Translations under genes and position numbers: made by a program
The notes under the pieces: model-generated
Database searches by the model: none
The model's input: only the letters and a program-made list of their open reading frames with translations
What the model was told of the DNA's origin: nothing
Source of the DNA: Metallyticus violacea
Taxonomy: Eukaryota > Arthropoda > Insecta > Mantodea > Metallyticidae
Direction of reading: 5' to 3'
Assembly (NCBI GenBank): GCA_030762175.1
Contig: CM060842.1
Span: forward strand, 62,725,001 to 62,789,000
DNA: 64,000 bases
Shown here: positions 37,961 through 49,643 of the stretch, piece by piece
Position numbering within the stretch: position 1 is the first letter of the stretch
Layout: every line of letters starts with the position of its first letter

Positions 37961-39045
37961 CTGTAACTCTCTTAGTTTTACTAGCAAGTAAACGCAAGTA
38001 TAATTTAAATTACTTTTACAAAGTAACTTACCCTTCAGAGACTGGACGAAAAACATAAATAATTATTAAAGAAAAATGTTCTGAACTTTGTATTTATTGT
38101 ATAAAAAAGCTACATAAACGATACAAAGCAGCATTACTGGTTTATCTGGAATAATCCAACAGTTGCACTTTCATTTTAATACTCCCGCTCTAATGAAGCG
38201 TTTTTCTTATAGTTGTAGCTACTTCGTTCCTTTATAATTAAAGGTTTTGTTTCAGCAGAGGAAGAAGTAATTGCTAGCATAGTTTCGGGATAGGAATTTC
38301 ATACAACCCGTCCTAGATCCACTTCTAGCCATGTTCCCATTTTTTGCGTTCTACCACACAGTGCAAATCGTGCTGGGGGGAAAACGAGGACATATAAATG
38401 CATAGCATAGGGAGCTACTTCCCACTGTAACCGCCAGGCAGTAAATTAGCTTGTTCTCGTTCAACAAACAATTGCAGTATTGGTATTCAATGCAATCACA
38501 GAGCCAATAATTATATAACAGGAGATTTTGCATTAGAGTACTTTTCAAACGCAAAGCTATAAATGCTCTTAAAATTGTTTTAATTCTAACAAGTAATATC
38601 ATTTGAGGATATGAGATTGCTGATAAATTCTGGAATTTATCTGGATAGTTCAGACCACTGTAGTGATATTTATTAAGGCCATTTCACTAATAAAATAAGA
38701 ATTTAATAAAACTCCTCTAAATTCGGCTTACAAAATTGCAATAATTGTTTATCTGTAATATGAATACTTAACCTTTTCAGGACAACTTGCAAAGACGAAT
38801 GTCGATCGTCAGTAATGCCAACATAAAAGAGCAAATGCGGGTTTAGCACTAATTCACCCCTAATGATTGGCATTCGTTCCATGAATATTTTAGAGAAATT
38901 GCCCGCTATTTACGCGAAATTTAAACTAAGTATTTTTACGTAAGTAATAAATCATACAAGGAATTAATTTCTCATAGTAGAGAAACCTTATGGAGGCCTC
39001 TGAGGTATATGCGGGAATCTATGAAAGAGGTTCGCGGTCTGTGCA
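37961..39045. other. Unassigned AT-rich sequence
   Basis: No supported feature. Confidence 0.5.
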
Positions 39046-39122
39046 GCAAGACACGGTAGCTCAGTTGGTTAGAGCGTCAGTTCGGAAGACTGAAGGTCCT
39101 TGTTCAAATCCCAGTAAAATTA
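39046..39122 (+). tRNA. tRNA-like sequence (tRNA pseudogene or SINE head)
   Basis: GGTAGCTCAGTTGGTTAGAG gives a D arm with GCTC/GAGC stem. TCAGT-TCGGAAG-ACTGA gives a perfect 5-bp stem with a 7-base loop. GGTCCTTGTTCAAATCCCAG gives a B box and T arm. However, the acceptor ends do not pair, loop position 33 is C instead of the near-universal T, and TAAAATTAAAT follows without a clear terminator. A functional tRNA is therefore unlikely; a tRNA-derived repeat head is the better reading. Confidence 0.5.
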
Positions 39123-39333
39123 AATAGTATTTATTTACTACAATAAATGCTAAATTAATTATTGGGCTTGTCTCATAGAAAAATAGTATTTTCATTTGCT
39201 CCAGTTCTGCAAAAAGTGGCATTGATTCAAGTTAAATAACAGAACCAGCTTATTGGCTTTTAAAAATGACGTCTTTGTAAGCACATCACAGTGAGTAATA
39301 TAAATAACCAGTTTTCTTTCCTTTCTGTTACAG

Positions 39334-39376
39334 GTAAGACCTCATGCTGAGCAATCCATTTCGAAACGTGGGAGAG
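39334..39376 (+). other. Candidate mini-exon or recursive splice point
   Basis: TTTTCTTTCCTTTCTGTTACAG|GTAAGA (cut after 39333) is a strong polypyrimidine acceptor directly followed by a donor sequence, the signature of recursive splice sites in long insect introns. Forty-three nucleotides on, GGAGAG|GTGAGT gives a second good donor. The 43-nt interval is open in one frame (VRPHAEQSISKRGR plus one base), leaving phase 1, which is the phase needed by the candidate exon at 53756. Function is inferred from splice signals only. Confidence 0.4.
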
Positions 39377-40532
39377 GTGAGTATTCAATATTCCTTCGTA
39401 ATTGAATTGCTGCGAACGTTCGAGAGAGTTCCGAAAGAAAACAGCTGTACCTGACAGTTTTATTGTCCATAACATAGAGGAGAACGTTACGGAACTGGTA
39501 CATAGCTTCTCTTATTGGCGAAGAATTTAACAGCTTTCGGAAGAAGCTAGCACGGTGTTCATTCCCCTAACATATCATCGCTCCATTATTGCTTTGTTGA
39601 GAACCACATTAAGAGTTTGAGCTTCCCGCACGTTGCCACAGGACTTCGAAATAGAAAACTTTTATTCTTCCATTTATCTTATTTTAATATTCGTTATTTC
39701 TGCTGATGGAATTTATTATATGAAAACTGCACTGCACCAATAAATATGTCTGTTTATATTTTCTAATATTTCCATCAGCGTACTCCATTTATTTTGCTGC
39801 TTACTGTTCTAGACATGGAGTATACTAAATCATGTTGCTCAAAGTAGTAGATATATGTCAGGCTGAACCCTTTAGTTGTGCATGAAATTATTTTATGGTA
39901 GACGCAATGGTATATATTCACCTCGACCAGCTCACTTTGTGTGTCTTTTGAATGCATATGCCACTATGTAAGGGTTAATGAATTAATTTACCTTTCAGTG
40001 AAATTAACAGAATAACTATATAATTACATAACTGGTATATGATCATGATTTTCAAAAGACACTAATTGACGAAAAAATATATTAACTGACTTCTAGCCTA
40101 CTTTAAGTCCATTCCAAATACTGTGAACAAGGTTGTTGTTACATTATTTAGTCTCTGCTGTAGGAATAAAATAATTACAATATCCGTCTGTAACGATTGA
40201 AATACATAAGCATTTATTCAATTCTCAAAATTTTTTGTTTTCCAAAATATTCGAATTATATATTTTTAAGGTTAACAAGTTTTACTCAAAAAGAATAATA
40301 GTAATAATAATAATAATAAATTGGGGAAATCAGCACTTTAAAAATATTTAGAGATCATCGTTTTCTTTTATCATCATTCCATTTTAAATCGATACCACGT
40401 CCAAAAACCTCTGTAAAATGTATAGCACGATAGACGTAAACCAAAGAAGGGCGTACTGGTGTATTTAAAATGAATAATATGCAACATTGCATATATATTA
40501 TCTTAAATTATCAATCGTATTTATATTTTTAC
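39377..40532. other. Unassigned AT-rich sequence
   Basis: Contains a short TAA run at about 40293-40319. Nothing else. Confidence 0.5.
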
Positions 40533-40545
40533 TCTCCTACTCGAC

Positions 40546-40850
40546 GTCGGTCCTGATGGTGTAGTGGTTACCATACTTGCCTCCTACACCCAAGATCGCG
40601 GGTTCGAACCCGGCCAGGACCGATGGATTTTTTTCGGGCGTAAAAATCCTAAGCAAGGCTTCCTCTAGAAGGGAGGTAAAGCCGTGGGTCCCGTGTCGTA
40701 CATTCACGGCACGAAAAAGAACCTCAAGCCTGAAAGAGAGGCCTCTGAGCAAAATTTGTCGCCGTTTCACGCCCTGAGTTGAATGGGACGCTGATGACCT
40801 GAGATGTTAAAGAGCGTCCATAAATAAATCAATAAAAAAAAAAAAAAAAA
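40546..40850 (+). mobile_element. tRNA-derived SINE, family SINE-A, copy 5 (youngest)
   Basis: The best preserved copy. The head has a near-perfect A box and the B box GGGTTCGAACCCGGCC, with GGTCCTG at the start pairing with CAGGACC at 40615-40621. It ends in A17. The 13-bp direct repeat TCTCCTACTCGAC at 40533-40545 and 40851-40863 is a perfect target-site duplication, fixing both ends exactly. The intact duplication implies recent insertion relative to the other copies. Confidence 0.97.
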
Positions 40851-40863
40851 TCTCCTACTCGAC

Positions 40864-43240
40864 ATACGAAACCAGCGAATCTCGAGGTGAATGTGATAAC
40901 CTGAAACACCGAGGCCGACCATTTCTTGATTGTTGATACCTATAATTGTTGCATAATCTTTTTAAGTTCGTGAAAGCGCTAAACACAATTTTCTACCGAA
41001 TAATACAGCAGGGTTTTAATATATTAAAATATTTCGATATTTCATTTTAGAATGAAATCACAGTAAATATGTGTTTAGCATACACCGTGCACTGGAACAG
41101 TTGATTTGAACACTACAACTACAATTACATCATATGAATAACGCCATGTTATTACCTGATCTGGTCTACAAATTGGCAGTGTGTGCATCTCCCTCCGTAG
41201 TCCAAGTTAAGTGAAAGATTAATAGTGGACATATTTTTTATAGTACAGCAATTCGTACACTCCAACCGTTTTGAAAGTGAAATGGTTTTGGAAGTTATTA
41301 TTTCATGCTACATCAGCGAAAATGCGTATTATAATACCTAAAATGAGCACTGAAAATTTAATTGGCGGCAATTGCAGTAGAGACTTCAGGAAGCGGATTG
41401 GCAATATTTGAATTCTGTTGTTCTCTCAATATTCTCTCGCGTCTTATAAATGAACACATCTCTAACACTTTCCACGTTTTTGAAGTGCATTCACTTTTTT
41501 GATGCACGTTATTAAGAGCTGCTGAGCTCTTCAATTTAAATATCAGATCACATCCTTAATTAATGGATAAGATACCACCCACTTTCTCATCTTTGAGTTA
41601 CGTTACCTAAATTATCATCTTGTAGAAATTTAAAGAAACAGTTGGTGTGTTTAGGCGTACGATTAGAATGTGGGCTAAACCGCTGCCCTATTGTCAAGTG
41701 AGTTGGCTTAATATTATCATTATCACATTTCTGACAGCTTTCTCTGAAGTTTTATTTAGTGTTTCAAGAATTTTCAAACAGTTATAAAGCTTTTCATGTA
41801 ACAACCACTTATTGACAGTTTCCGTAAAATACGTTAAACCACGTTGGCAGCCAGCCTTGTATTTTTAAACGCCGTTTTCTTTCTTTGTTCGCTTGTATGA
41901 AGCTAAGGAAAAGAAAAAGAGACAAATCAAACTTATCGGCGGGATTTTCACTTTGAAGAAAGACTGTCACTTATCAGAGGTTTACTGTAGACTGCTTCTC
42001 TTACCCATTTATTCTTTTCTTCTTTCTTCTCCCGTTCTGGAGTACGGTATGTTCTTGTCAGTTTGTTTAGCTATTATGTTGCATTATTATAACACGTAAA
42101 TAACCAATGCACAGCGTGATTTTATTTTGTAGCTTTCATAGTAAAACACAAAGATATAATGATCCAAGTTCAACGTTTGATTTCCTTCGTAAAATGCTTA
42201 TCCGTGTGATATTTTTGTGAAATTATCATTAAACAAATGATAGGCTGCAGTTTATATTTAAATAATTTACAATGAAATCTAGTATATTGCACTCATTACC
42301 AAATGTATTTTAATGCTTAGAATACGAATCTTTTAATAAATTACCCAAGTCTACCAATTAGATTAAACCGTATAAAATATACTGTACTAGAAAATGTTAT
42401 GCTTTCACAAATAGGATAGTTTTTAACATTGTGGAATATATAAGATATTTATTGGATAAATAAATTAAAACAGGATATGGAAATGTCAGAAATTTGCCTT
42501 TTACGTGTCAATATTGAATCAAGTCTTAAGTACCTTTTTAATACAGATAGAACAAATAATATAGGTTTTTGTAGCTTTTTAAAAATAAATAACGATTAAG
42601 TAGGTAGGATTGTGTATAAAATACAATAGAACGAAACAAGACGATCTTGTAAGCACTATGAAATCGGCTGACAAGTACATCAGTACACCATAGCTAGGCA
42701 GTATAGAATAAAAGCGTAAAGGTTTAACTGTGTGCATTGTTATGAGGGTGTCGACTGTATTATAAATATTAAACATTACTATAAAGAATAGTTGGTTATA
42801 AAATACAATATTTACTAAGTCGTTTATTTTTGAGTCGAAGTTTTGCTGAGAAGAAAGGAAGAATATATGTAGGTAAACTAACTTCTAATTTAAACAACGC
42901 AATGTCAAACTAAAAGCAGAGTTAACCTTTTAAAAAAGCATGGTGTAAACATGAGATGCAGCTCTGTAGTTGTTGCTCTTTGTCGTGTTGGCTTTGCTTC
43001 TTTTTAAACGGAAAATAATTTTAGACAGCAAAAAGGGTTTGTGAAGTTAATAGTTTTTAGTTGCTCAAAAGCGATACGAGCTACCTGTAGATAGAAACTC
43101 TTCAATCTTTTTGCCTTTGAAAAACACTAGTTCGTGATATGGCGTGCGATAATTCTGGAATATTTAAGTGTTTTATCCATTACTGTTTATTTAGTTCTTG
43201 TTGTTCTACTTACATTGTTCATAAAGTTACTTTATTTTTC

Positions 43241-43274
<34 letters not shown>

Positions 43275-45758
43275 CAGAAATCTGATCGCATCGTTGGTCG
43301 GCATATCTATTTTTGGCATTGCTTAAAATCACACATGGTGCTTGTTGGAAAGTTTATAGTGTAGCATTAGGAGCTAAAATTATTAAAAATTCTTTGAACC
43401 TGGCTTATTGGAAGCATTAGGAAGGTAGTTAAAAGTCGGCTCCATGGTCGCATCACTGCATGCTAAATGAAGTCAAAATAAATGATCGAAAATTGACGGT
43501 TATGTTTACTCTTATGCAATCGCCATCAGCCACAAACTTTCAGCTGGTTTGTTTACTGTTGGTATTTACATTTTGAAACTAATAACATGCCGATTATGAG
43601 CTCAATTGCAATATGTCATTTACAATTTACAGTTAGTCAAAGTCTCATGGTCGGAGATTCCAGAGACCGTGGCTAGGATTCTGCTGTTATTTCCATAGCC
43701 AAAGTAGGTTTTCCTCAGAAATATCAACTATCATTGCCATTGTTAATAAAATAAGTTCTGAGGGGTGAGGGCTCTGTTCAAACCCAATTGGGACACTTGT
43801 GGTATTGCTACATCGCACTTTCTTATACGGTTCTCATCGTTCAAGTAGTCTACCTTGGGAACCTCAAAAACAGTGCCCATTACTCTCCCAGTGGAGAAAA
43901 CGACTTTTGCCTTCTTCTTGCCTTCCACCAGACCATTACCCACAACTTTGACTGCCGTTTCGACCCAGATGTATATTGCTAAATCAAACTTTCATTTACA
44001 ATTGCGAATTTTTCCAAACTTCATGTGAATTCCACTTATAAAATTGCCACGCTGCATTTAATTGCCCTTTGATTTTGTCCCAGGGTCAAAAATTGCGGCA
44101 ACCATCACACACACAGGTTTTTATGCGTTATTTTGCGTTATTCGTTCATTTGAGACTCTTACGGTCTAAGCTCTTTCGTGCACTTTTCTTTTATTATGGT
44201 ACAATTGATTGTTAAATGATACCCTTCAGGTGACCGAGTGCCACCTCCATTTTCGGTGCATGTATGGCCACGTTTAAACACATTTATTCCAAGTATTGGA
44301 CGCTGAGCAGAACTTCATACAATTAGACGTGTGCTTTTTCAAATAAAAGTATTCGATAACTACACAATAATAGAATTTTAGTGGCAGTTCAGAGGACTGC
44401 CAGACTTCAGCTACTCATTTCATGTGATTGAAACTTTGCCACAGAGAGTGATAATGCACTATAATACCAATAAACGAATTTTCGCAGAATTTCATGAAAA
44501 TTTAGCGCACATTTTAAACCATCCTCCAAAATATTTGTAAACAATTATTAATGGTTGGATTGCTAAGAAGGTATATTATTTTCAAGTGGCATTATTGCTA
44601 ATCAATAGAATGTCAAGAAGATTTGAGTTAAGTTTGGGGAAAGATTCTTATGGATTCAAAATAAATAGTTTTTGAAATATTTTGAAAAAGACACGGAATT
44701 CCAAATTATTTCATATTCTGAAATACACAGCACTATGATCGCCTTTTTTAAAATGCAAGTTGTACCATATTTTATGTAGTCGATGTTAACTATATTTGAG
44801 CATTTTAATGTGTTAATTACACTGAATAACAAAGTTTAACTTTTTTTTTCACTTGAATGAAAATAGATGATTTCGCATCTGAAATTTAAAATCGTTATCA
44901 CATACCGTTTTCTTAGGAAATTACATTTTAGATGTCTGGTAAACATTTTAAAATATACATAATTTAAATATTTCTTAACTATGCAATTGAGCTTTACAAA
45001 ATACGAGTACATCAATTTTCAATAAAATGTGTGAAATAATAAATAATAATTAGAATTAAATGCAGTCATAACTTTTTTCGGTTGTCATACAAAACATGAA
45101 GAAAAAAATTATTTTTACTCATATTTAAAACATTTCTTTCTAGAAAATTTTCGTTTATAAAAATATATCGAGAATATTTTAATTGGTTGTCAACAATAGT
45201 CAACTGACATGCTTGGTGACTATTTTCTCTGTATCATTATTTTTTCATTACACCAATGTCCTGATGTAAAACATTCTCCGCGCTGTTCTTTCACTGCATC
45301 TAGATTAGGAAGATAGAAATTCAAGTGGGAATCATAAAGTACACTTCAAATTTTGTATGCCGTTAACATTGCTTTAATTTGTAGTTTTCAACTAGTACCT
45401 TCTCCATTAAATTGCTGCGCAGTCTTGAACTCTATCCTTGCTCGCTTCTCATCTCCCAAAAACAGATTTTCAATATCATCTTGTTCTACATTTGTGGAAA
45501 CACCTTCATCCAGTTAGCTTTACTTGATATCGGAAAATTTTCATTCAAATACTGGAAACCGCTACCCTTTCTCCATCACAAAATGTTTACATTAACCCTA
45601 AAATTTATGTAAAATAACGGCAGAAACATTTTGTCTTTATTAACTAATGTTTATTGCTGACATTCATTTGTCCCAGGACCAAACATTTCTTCCTTCTTTT
45701 TCATAGTGTTTCAACTTAGCTTGACTGTTCCACTCACATAGAAAGGAACACAAGTTGG
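40864..45758. other. Unassigned AT-rich sequence
   Basis: A TA run lies at 43244-43273. Segment 43740-43990 has moderate GC and is open on both strands (64-66 codons each) with no recognised motif. No other feature supported. Confidence 0.5.
43244..43273. repeat. (TA)n microsatellite
   Basis: Perfect TA run of 15 units. Confidence 0.95.
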
Positions 45759-46053
45759 GTCGGTCTTGGTGGTGTAGTGGTAACCATACTTGCCTCCTAA
45801 GCCCAAGATCGCGGGTTCGATGGTTCGATTCCGGCCAGGATAGATGGATTTTTTCGGGCATAAAATTCCAAAGTATGATTTTTTAGGAAGGGAAATAAAG
45901 CTGTGGGTCCCGTGTCGTACATTTACGGTACGATAAAGAACCTCAAGCCTGAAAGAAGAGGCTTTTGACCAAAATTTACCAGCCGTTTCACGCCTTGATT
46001 TGAATGGGACGCTGATGATCTGAACTGTTAAAGAACGTCCATAAATAAACCAA
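45759..46053 (+). mobile_element. tRNA-derived SINE, family SINE-A, copy 6
   Basis: Full-length copy. The B box is locally duplicated: GGGTTCGATGGTTCGATTCC (45812-45831) contains two GGTTCGA units where the other copies have one. Flanks CAAGTTGG and CAAATTTGG may be a decayed target duplication. Confidence 0.92.
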
Positions 46054-47034
46054 ATTTGGCGAAACTCTCTGAATTTCTAAAAGTAATCCTGTTCTCCACG
46101 GATCTGTCACTAGTATTTTGTCATTGATATAAGATAAGAGCTTGACTCTGTATGCAGCATGTCCGTAACGTATGGTTTGCTGCGCCCCCGGAAGCCATCT
46201 TCACATAAGCATCAATTGGAGATTATGTCAGAAAGCATAGGAATATAGGTGTGAATTTCTGTGTCGTATAATGTAATTGATATGATATAATTATAATTCT
46301 ATAGATTTACTTGTACTAGTGCTTGTATTTTTTACAATAAGGGTATCAAACATGAGTTATCGGAAGGAGTGCCTAATGCATTACTGTCTCATGCATTTTA
46401 TTTATTATCTACTTTTCCTTTAAATGTATTTACGTACTTTTTTGTGAGAACTATCGTATATTCATCTTAATAAATGAGAATGTATATTTCCCTATTCTTT
46501 TCTCGCTTCTTCGTATGTATATAGAAGCGTTATTAGGGCTTCTTATAGCATTCATTGCTGGAAAATTAAGAAAACAAATACACATTTAAATGTTCTCAAA
46601 GTCAGCAGAAACAACAAAGAGGATGAATGAACAGAAATTACATAATAAACAAGGATAACAAGCTGAAAATGAGGTAACAAAAGCGGAGTGTTAATCTGAC
46701 AACGCCAGTGGCCGAGACCGCTTTTATCTGTCAGAAACAGAGCTATCTGTTGCACTGTCAAATAATTTATTGCCATTACCTGCTTCCATTAATCACGCAG
46801 TGGGACGGGAAATGTATTTAATGGAACGAACTCAATTCCGCTTCGATATGCAAAAAGACAACTACCCACGTATGTTATACTGCCTTCTGGGGGTTCATTG
46901 AGTTGATATAGTTTTGTAATTAATACTGTGATGCCGATTTTTGTATATGTGAGGGCTGGATAGAAAATATTAGTAATACTATCGCTATTAGTATTAGGTT
47001 ATTAGTATTAGGCTATTAGCTACTAGGTTATTAA
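46054..47034. other. Unassigned sequence
   Basis: Short imperfect ATTAGTATTAGG repeats at about 46968-47034 adjoin the next SINE. Nothing else supported. Confidence 0.5.
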
Positions 47035-47322
47035 GTCGGTCCTGACGGTGTAGTGGTAACCATACTTGCCTCCTAAGCCCAAGATCCCGGCTTTAATGCC
47101 GGGCAGGATCGATAGATTTTTTCGGGCGTAAAAATCCTAAGTGTGGCTTCCTTCGGAAGGGAGGTAAAGCCGCGTGTCCCCATGTTGACAGTTTACGGCA
47201 TGTACAAGAACCTCAATCCTGAAAGGAGAGGCCTATGAGCAAAATTTATCTGGCGTTTCACACCCTGAATTGATTGGGATACTAATAACCTGAAATGTTA
47301 AAGAGCGTCCTTGTATAAACCA
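47035..47322 (+). mobile_element. tRNA-derived SINE, family SINE-A, copy 7
   Basis: Full-length, more diverged copy. The B-box region reads CCCGGCTTTAATGCCGGGC, so internal promoter function is probably lost. The tail-side block AATGTTAAAGAGCGTCC is intact. Confidence 0.9.
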
Positions 47323-47509
47323 AATCAACAACAGAATGTTAATAAACACGGAGGGCATTGTTGTTCTCAGCATGTCTAGTGGAGTTCAAAACACTCACCG
47401 TCACTAGTGCACTATCTATAGCAGCATGCATGAATTAAAATTGAGTTCAGTTAATAGAAATACAAATCGTTAAACGTTTTGTTATTGAAGTAACATGTTG
47501 AACTCATAA

Positions 47510-47541
47510 CGCTCATATTGAAGGTTACTTCAATATGAGCG
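47510..47541. repeat. Perfect hairpin (14-bp arms, 4-base loop)
   Basis: CGCTCATATTGAAG, loop GTTA, then CTTCAATATGAGCG. A second, overlapping inverted match links ATTGAAGTAAC (47484-47494) with GTTACTTCAAT (47524-47534), so two alternative foldings exist. Confidence 0.9.
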
Positions 47542-47599
47542 GGAAATGGAACAAGCACTTATCTATTGTCAATTATAAAGCATGAGGTCAACTAAATGA

Positions 47600-48260
47600 A
47601 CTACACATGCTGCAGATATGCCAGTCGATTGTAGAGAGGGTGTACAATGCAACGAATAAGTCTTTTTTGGTACATGGAAGTGAAATATGGGAATGCGGGA
47701 GATATGAACATACAAATAAAATGGAGTTAATTTTTGCAAAAGGATTTTCCGGTTCTCCAAAAGGAACGTCAAAGTGTGGGGTCCTAAGGAAGGGGGGTTG
47801 CTATGAAGATACGGTTAACAAGGACGCTTAGACTATGCAGTTAGACCAGTCCACGTGGTCCACACTTCCAGCTAAATGCTATAGACACTAGTACAAAATA
47901 TAATACCAATGTTTTGAGCTGCAGAGGAGGAAGGAAGACTCAAATATTGCCATACATTCAAAATGGCAACGAGGTGGTGAAAATAATAAAAATATATGGA
48001 AGAAGTTACAACAAGGCTAGATGATATCAGCAGGCATGAAATCGGGGCAGAGTGTAACACGAAAGTCTGCTTGAGCCTGGAGAGAAAGGCAAGATCAGGA
48101 ATGTCTTGTTTTAGATTAGATGGCTGAACATCTAAAAAGAATGACGAATAGTTCTGGTAAGAGAATCTGCCGACTTTGTGGAGAGAATACATATTCTGGC
48201 CGAATTTACCCACTATGAGCACTTTAGAAAAACGCTGTTTCCAGAAAAAAAAAAATGAAA
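47600..48260 (+). mobile_element. LINE 3' fragment, copy 2 of the 29.6-kb family
   Basis: The + frame at 47607-47831 reads QSIVERVYN, VHGSEIWECGRYEHTNKM and IFAKGFSGSPKGTSKCGVLR, which lines up with GWEGIEKLDRV, LKGILGVRKIAANC and VLRELG of the copy at 29.6 kb. After a decayed middle part, RICRLCGEN (about 48157-48183) and ILAEFTHYEHFRKTLF (to about 48240) give the Cys-x2-Cys...His zinc-knuckle region in the expected place and spacing. Frames change and the last Cys is lost. The same strand and ORF region as copy 1, but more diverged. Confidence 0.6.
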
Positions 48261-48620
48261 AAAACATTGAATGCAATTAGAGGTCCTTGACATACTGGGA
48301 CCGGTTTATCAGATAGCAAAAAATGGCTAGCCAAAGGGCACGAATCTAGAAACAATATATTTTCTTGTTAAAACGCAATAATCAGTGTTGGTGTAAATAA
48401 TATATAATGTTTCCACGTTATACTAGTAAATACTCTTCTTCCCATTTAATTTTTTATTTATTTATTACTATTGTTTTATACTTTTATTATTTTACCTCTT
48501 TTTAATTGTTTATCATACTTAAGCATGTACAATCGACGACCCATGCATAAAATATATTTGTTATATATATAGTGCTATAACAGTACTGCTACTAAAAATG
48601 AGGCAGCATGAGTTAGGAAC
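48261..48620. other. AT-rich sequence, possibly LINE 3' untranslated region
   Basis: Follows the LINE tail and holds no other recognisable signal. Confidence 0.4.
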
Positions 48621-48905
48621 ATGAGGAAATTTCATACTGAATTGCGAGAAGCCTGTGACAATGAAACTTTACCATATCGAACGGTTACCCATAGGGTGCC
48701 AGACTTTCGACAAGGACGCAATAAATGGAAGATGCGGCACATTTAGATCAGGTTGTTCTTGAACCGCATTATGCTGTTTTTATTCAATCATTGCTAGAAG
48801 TGAGTCGTTGATGGAGAGTGAGTTAACTGCAGAAATCAGAATAAGCCACACTATAGTGTTGCGCTTCTCAAACATCAACAAAAACGTCTGAGCTACGGAT
48901 GTCCG
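48621..48905 (+). pseudogene. Mariner-like transposase N-terminal relic (fourth lineage)
   Basis: The + frame reads MRKFHTELREACDNETLPYR and TVTHRVPDFRQGRN, the pattern of a mariner-like lineage whose first helix-turn-helix contains LREACG-xx-LPYRTV followed by W-x-x-x-FxxGRN. Then IQSLLEVSR, WRVS and, after a frame change, ELTAEIRISHTIVL match its second helix-turn-helix (dRRWTVREL, AaEvGiSHxTVL). Nothing clear remains of the catalytic domain. TIRs were not found. An opposite-strand frame of 107 codons (48780-49103) overlaps it and is not believed. Confidence 0.55.
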
Positions 48906-49537
48906 GTGTCTTTCAGAAATGTGATACCGGATAATAAATTTGGCAGGGAAAGGATTCGAAGGAATGTAAAAATCTTCAGGTTCTATAATAAATGCTTTAG
49001 CACTTATAAATGTTGCCTTATTTGCATTCCAGTCCTCGTAAATGTGGAATGCTGAATTAGATGTTGCGAGGTTTTTGACGCAGCACATTAATATCATAAA
49101 CACTCTTTCAATAAAGCAACATCTTCCGGGACTTCGTAGTAAAATATTATTGATTCAGCTCTAGTGGAAGTATTTTCTTACTTTACTAAACAAAAATTTA
49201 TTAGCAGGACCTAAAGCAGCAAATGGCTTATTTATGGCATTCAACTATGTGAGTTCAACGTTTGTGGTTGCCCTTTTTGCAGTATAGAAAGTCGGACTTT
49301 CAAGACAGTTGTGCCATAAACTCTGCTTACGGTTCTGGCTTCTACGAGAACTTTCTATAGTTAACCTCGGGTATGTCTTCTAGAATCAAGAAACCAGTGT
49401 GTTGTATATTATTATGAGACCAGATCGCTTTTGACACTTGTCTTTAAAAATTTGAAACTATATATTCAAATACATTATTCAAGCACAGCGTTATGATAAA
49501 CTACTTACTCGACGATGGTAAGCTCTCTAAGATCATT
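48906..49537. other. Unassigned AT-rich sequence
   Basis: May contain more of the preceding element, but I could not read it. Confidence 0.4.
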
Positions 49538-49643
49538 ATTCAGGTTCACCATATTACTGCTTCAGTAATTTAGAACAGGTTAACACCAAAATTCAGGTTC
49601 ACCATATTACTGCTTCAAAAATTTAGAACAGGTTAACACCAAA
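49538..49643. repeat. Tandem duplication, two 53-bp units
   Basis: Units 49538-49590 and 49591-49643 are identical except for two bases (CAGTAATTT against CAAAAATTT). The near identity shows a recent local duplication. Confidence 0.92.

Noticed and set aside
39046..39122. Functional tRNA gene
   Set aside because: The acceptor ends do not pair, loop position 33 is C and no terminator follows closely; kept only as a tRNA-like sequence.
43743..43982. Opposing 64-66-codon frames on both strands
   Set aside because: Both strands are open, no motif is recognised and there is no splice pair.
48780..49103. 107-codon minus-strand frame
   Set aside because: No recognisable domain, and it overlaps a mariner-like N-terminal relic readable on the opposite strand.
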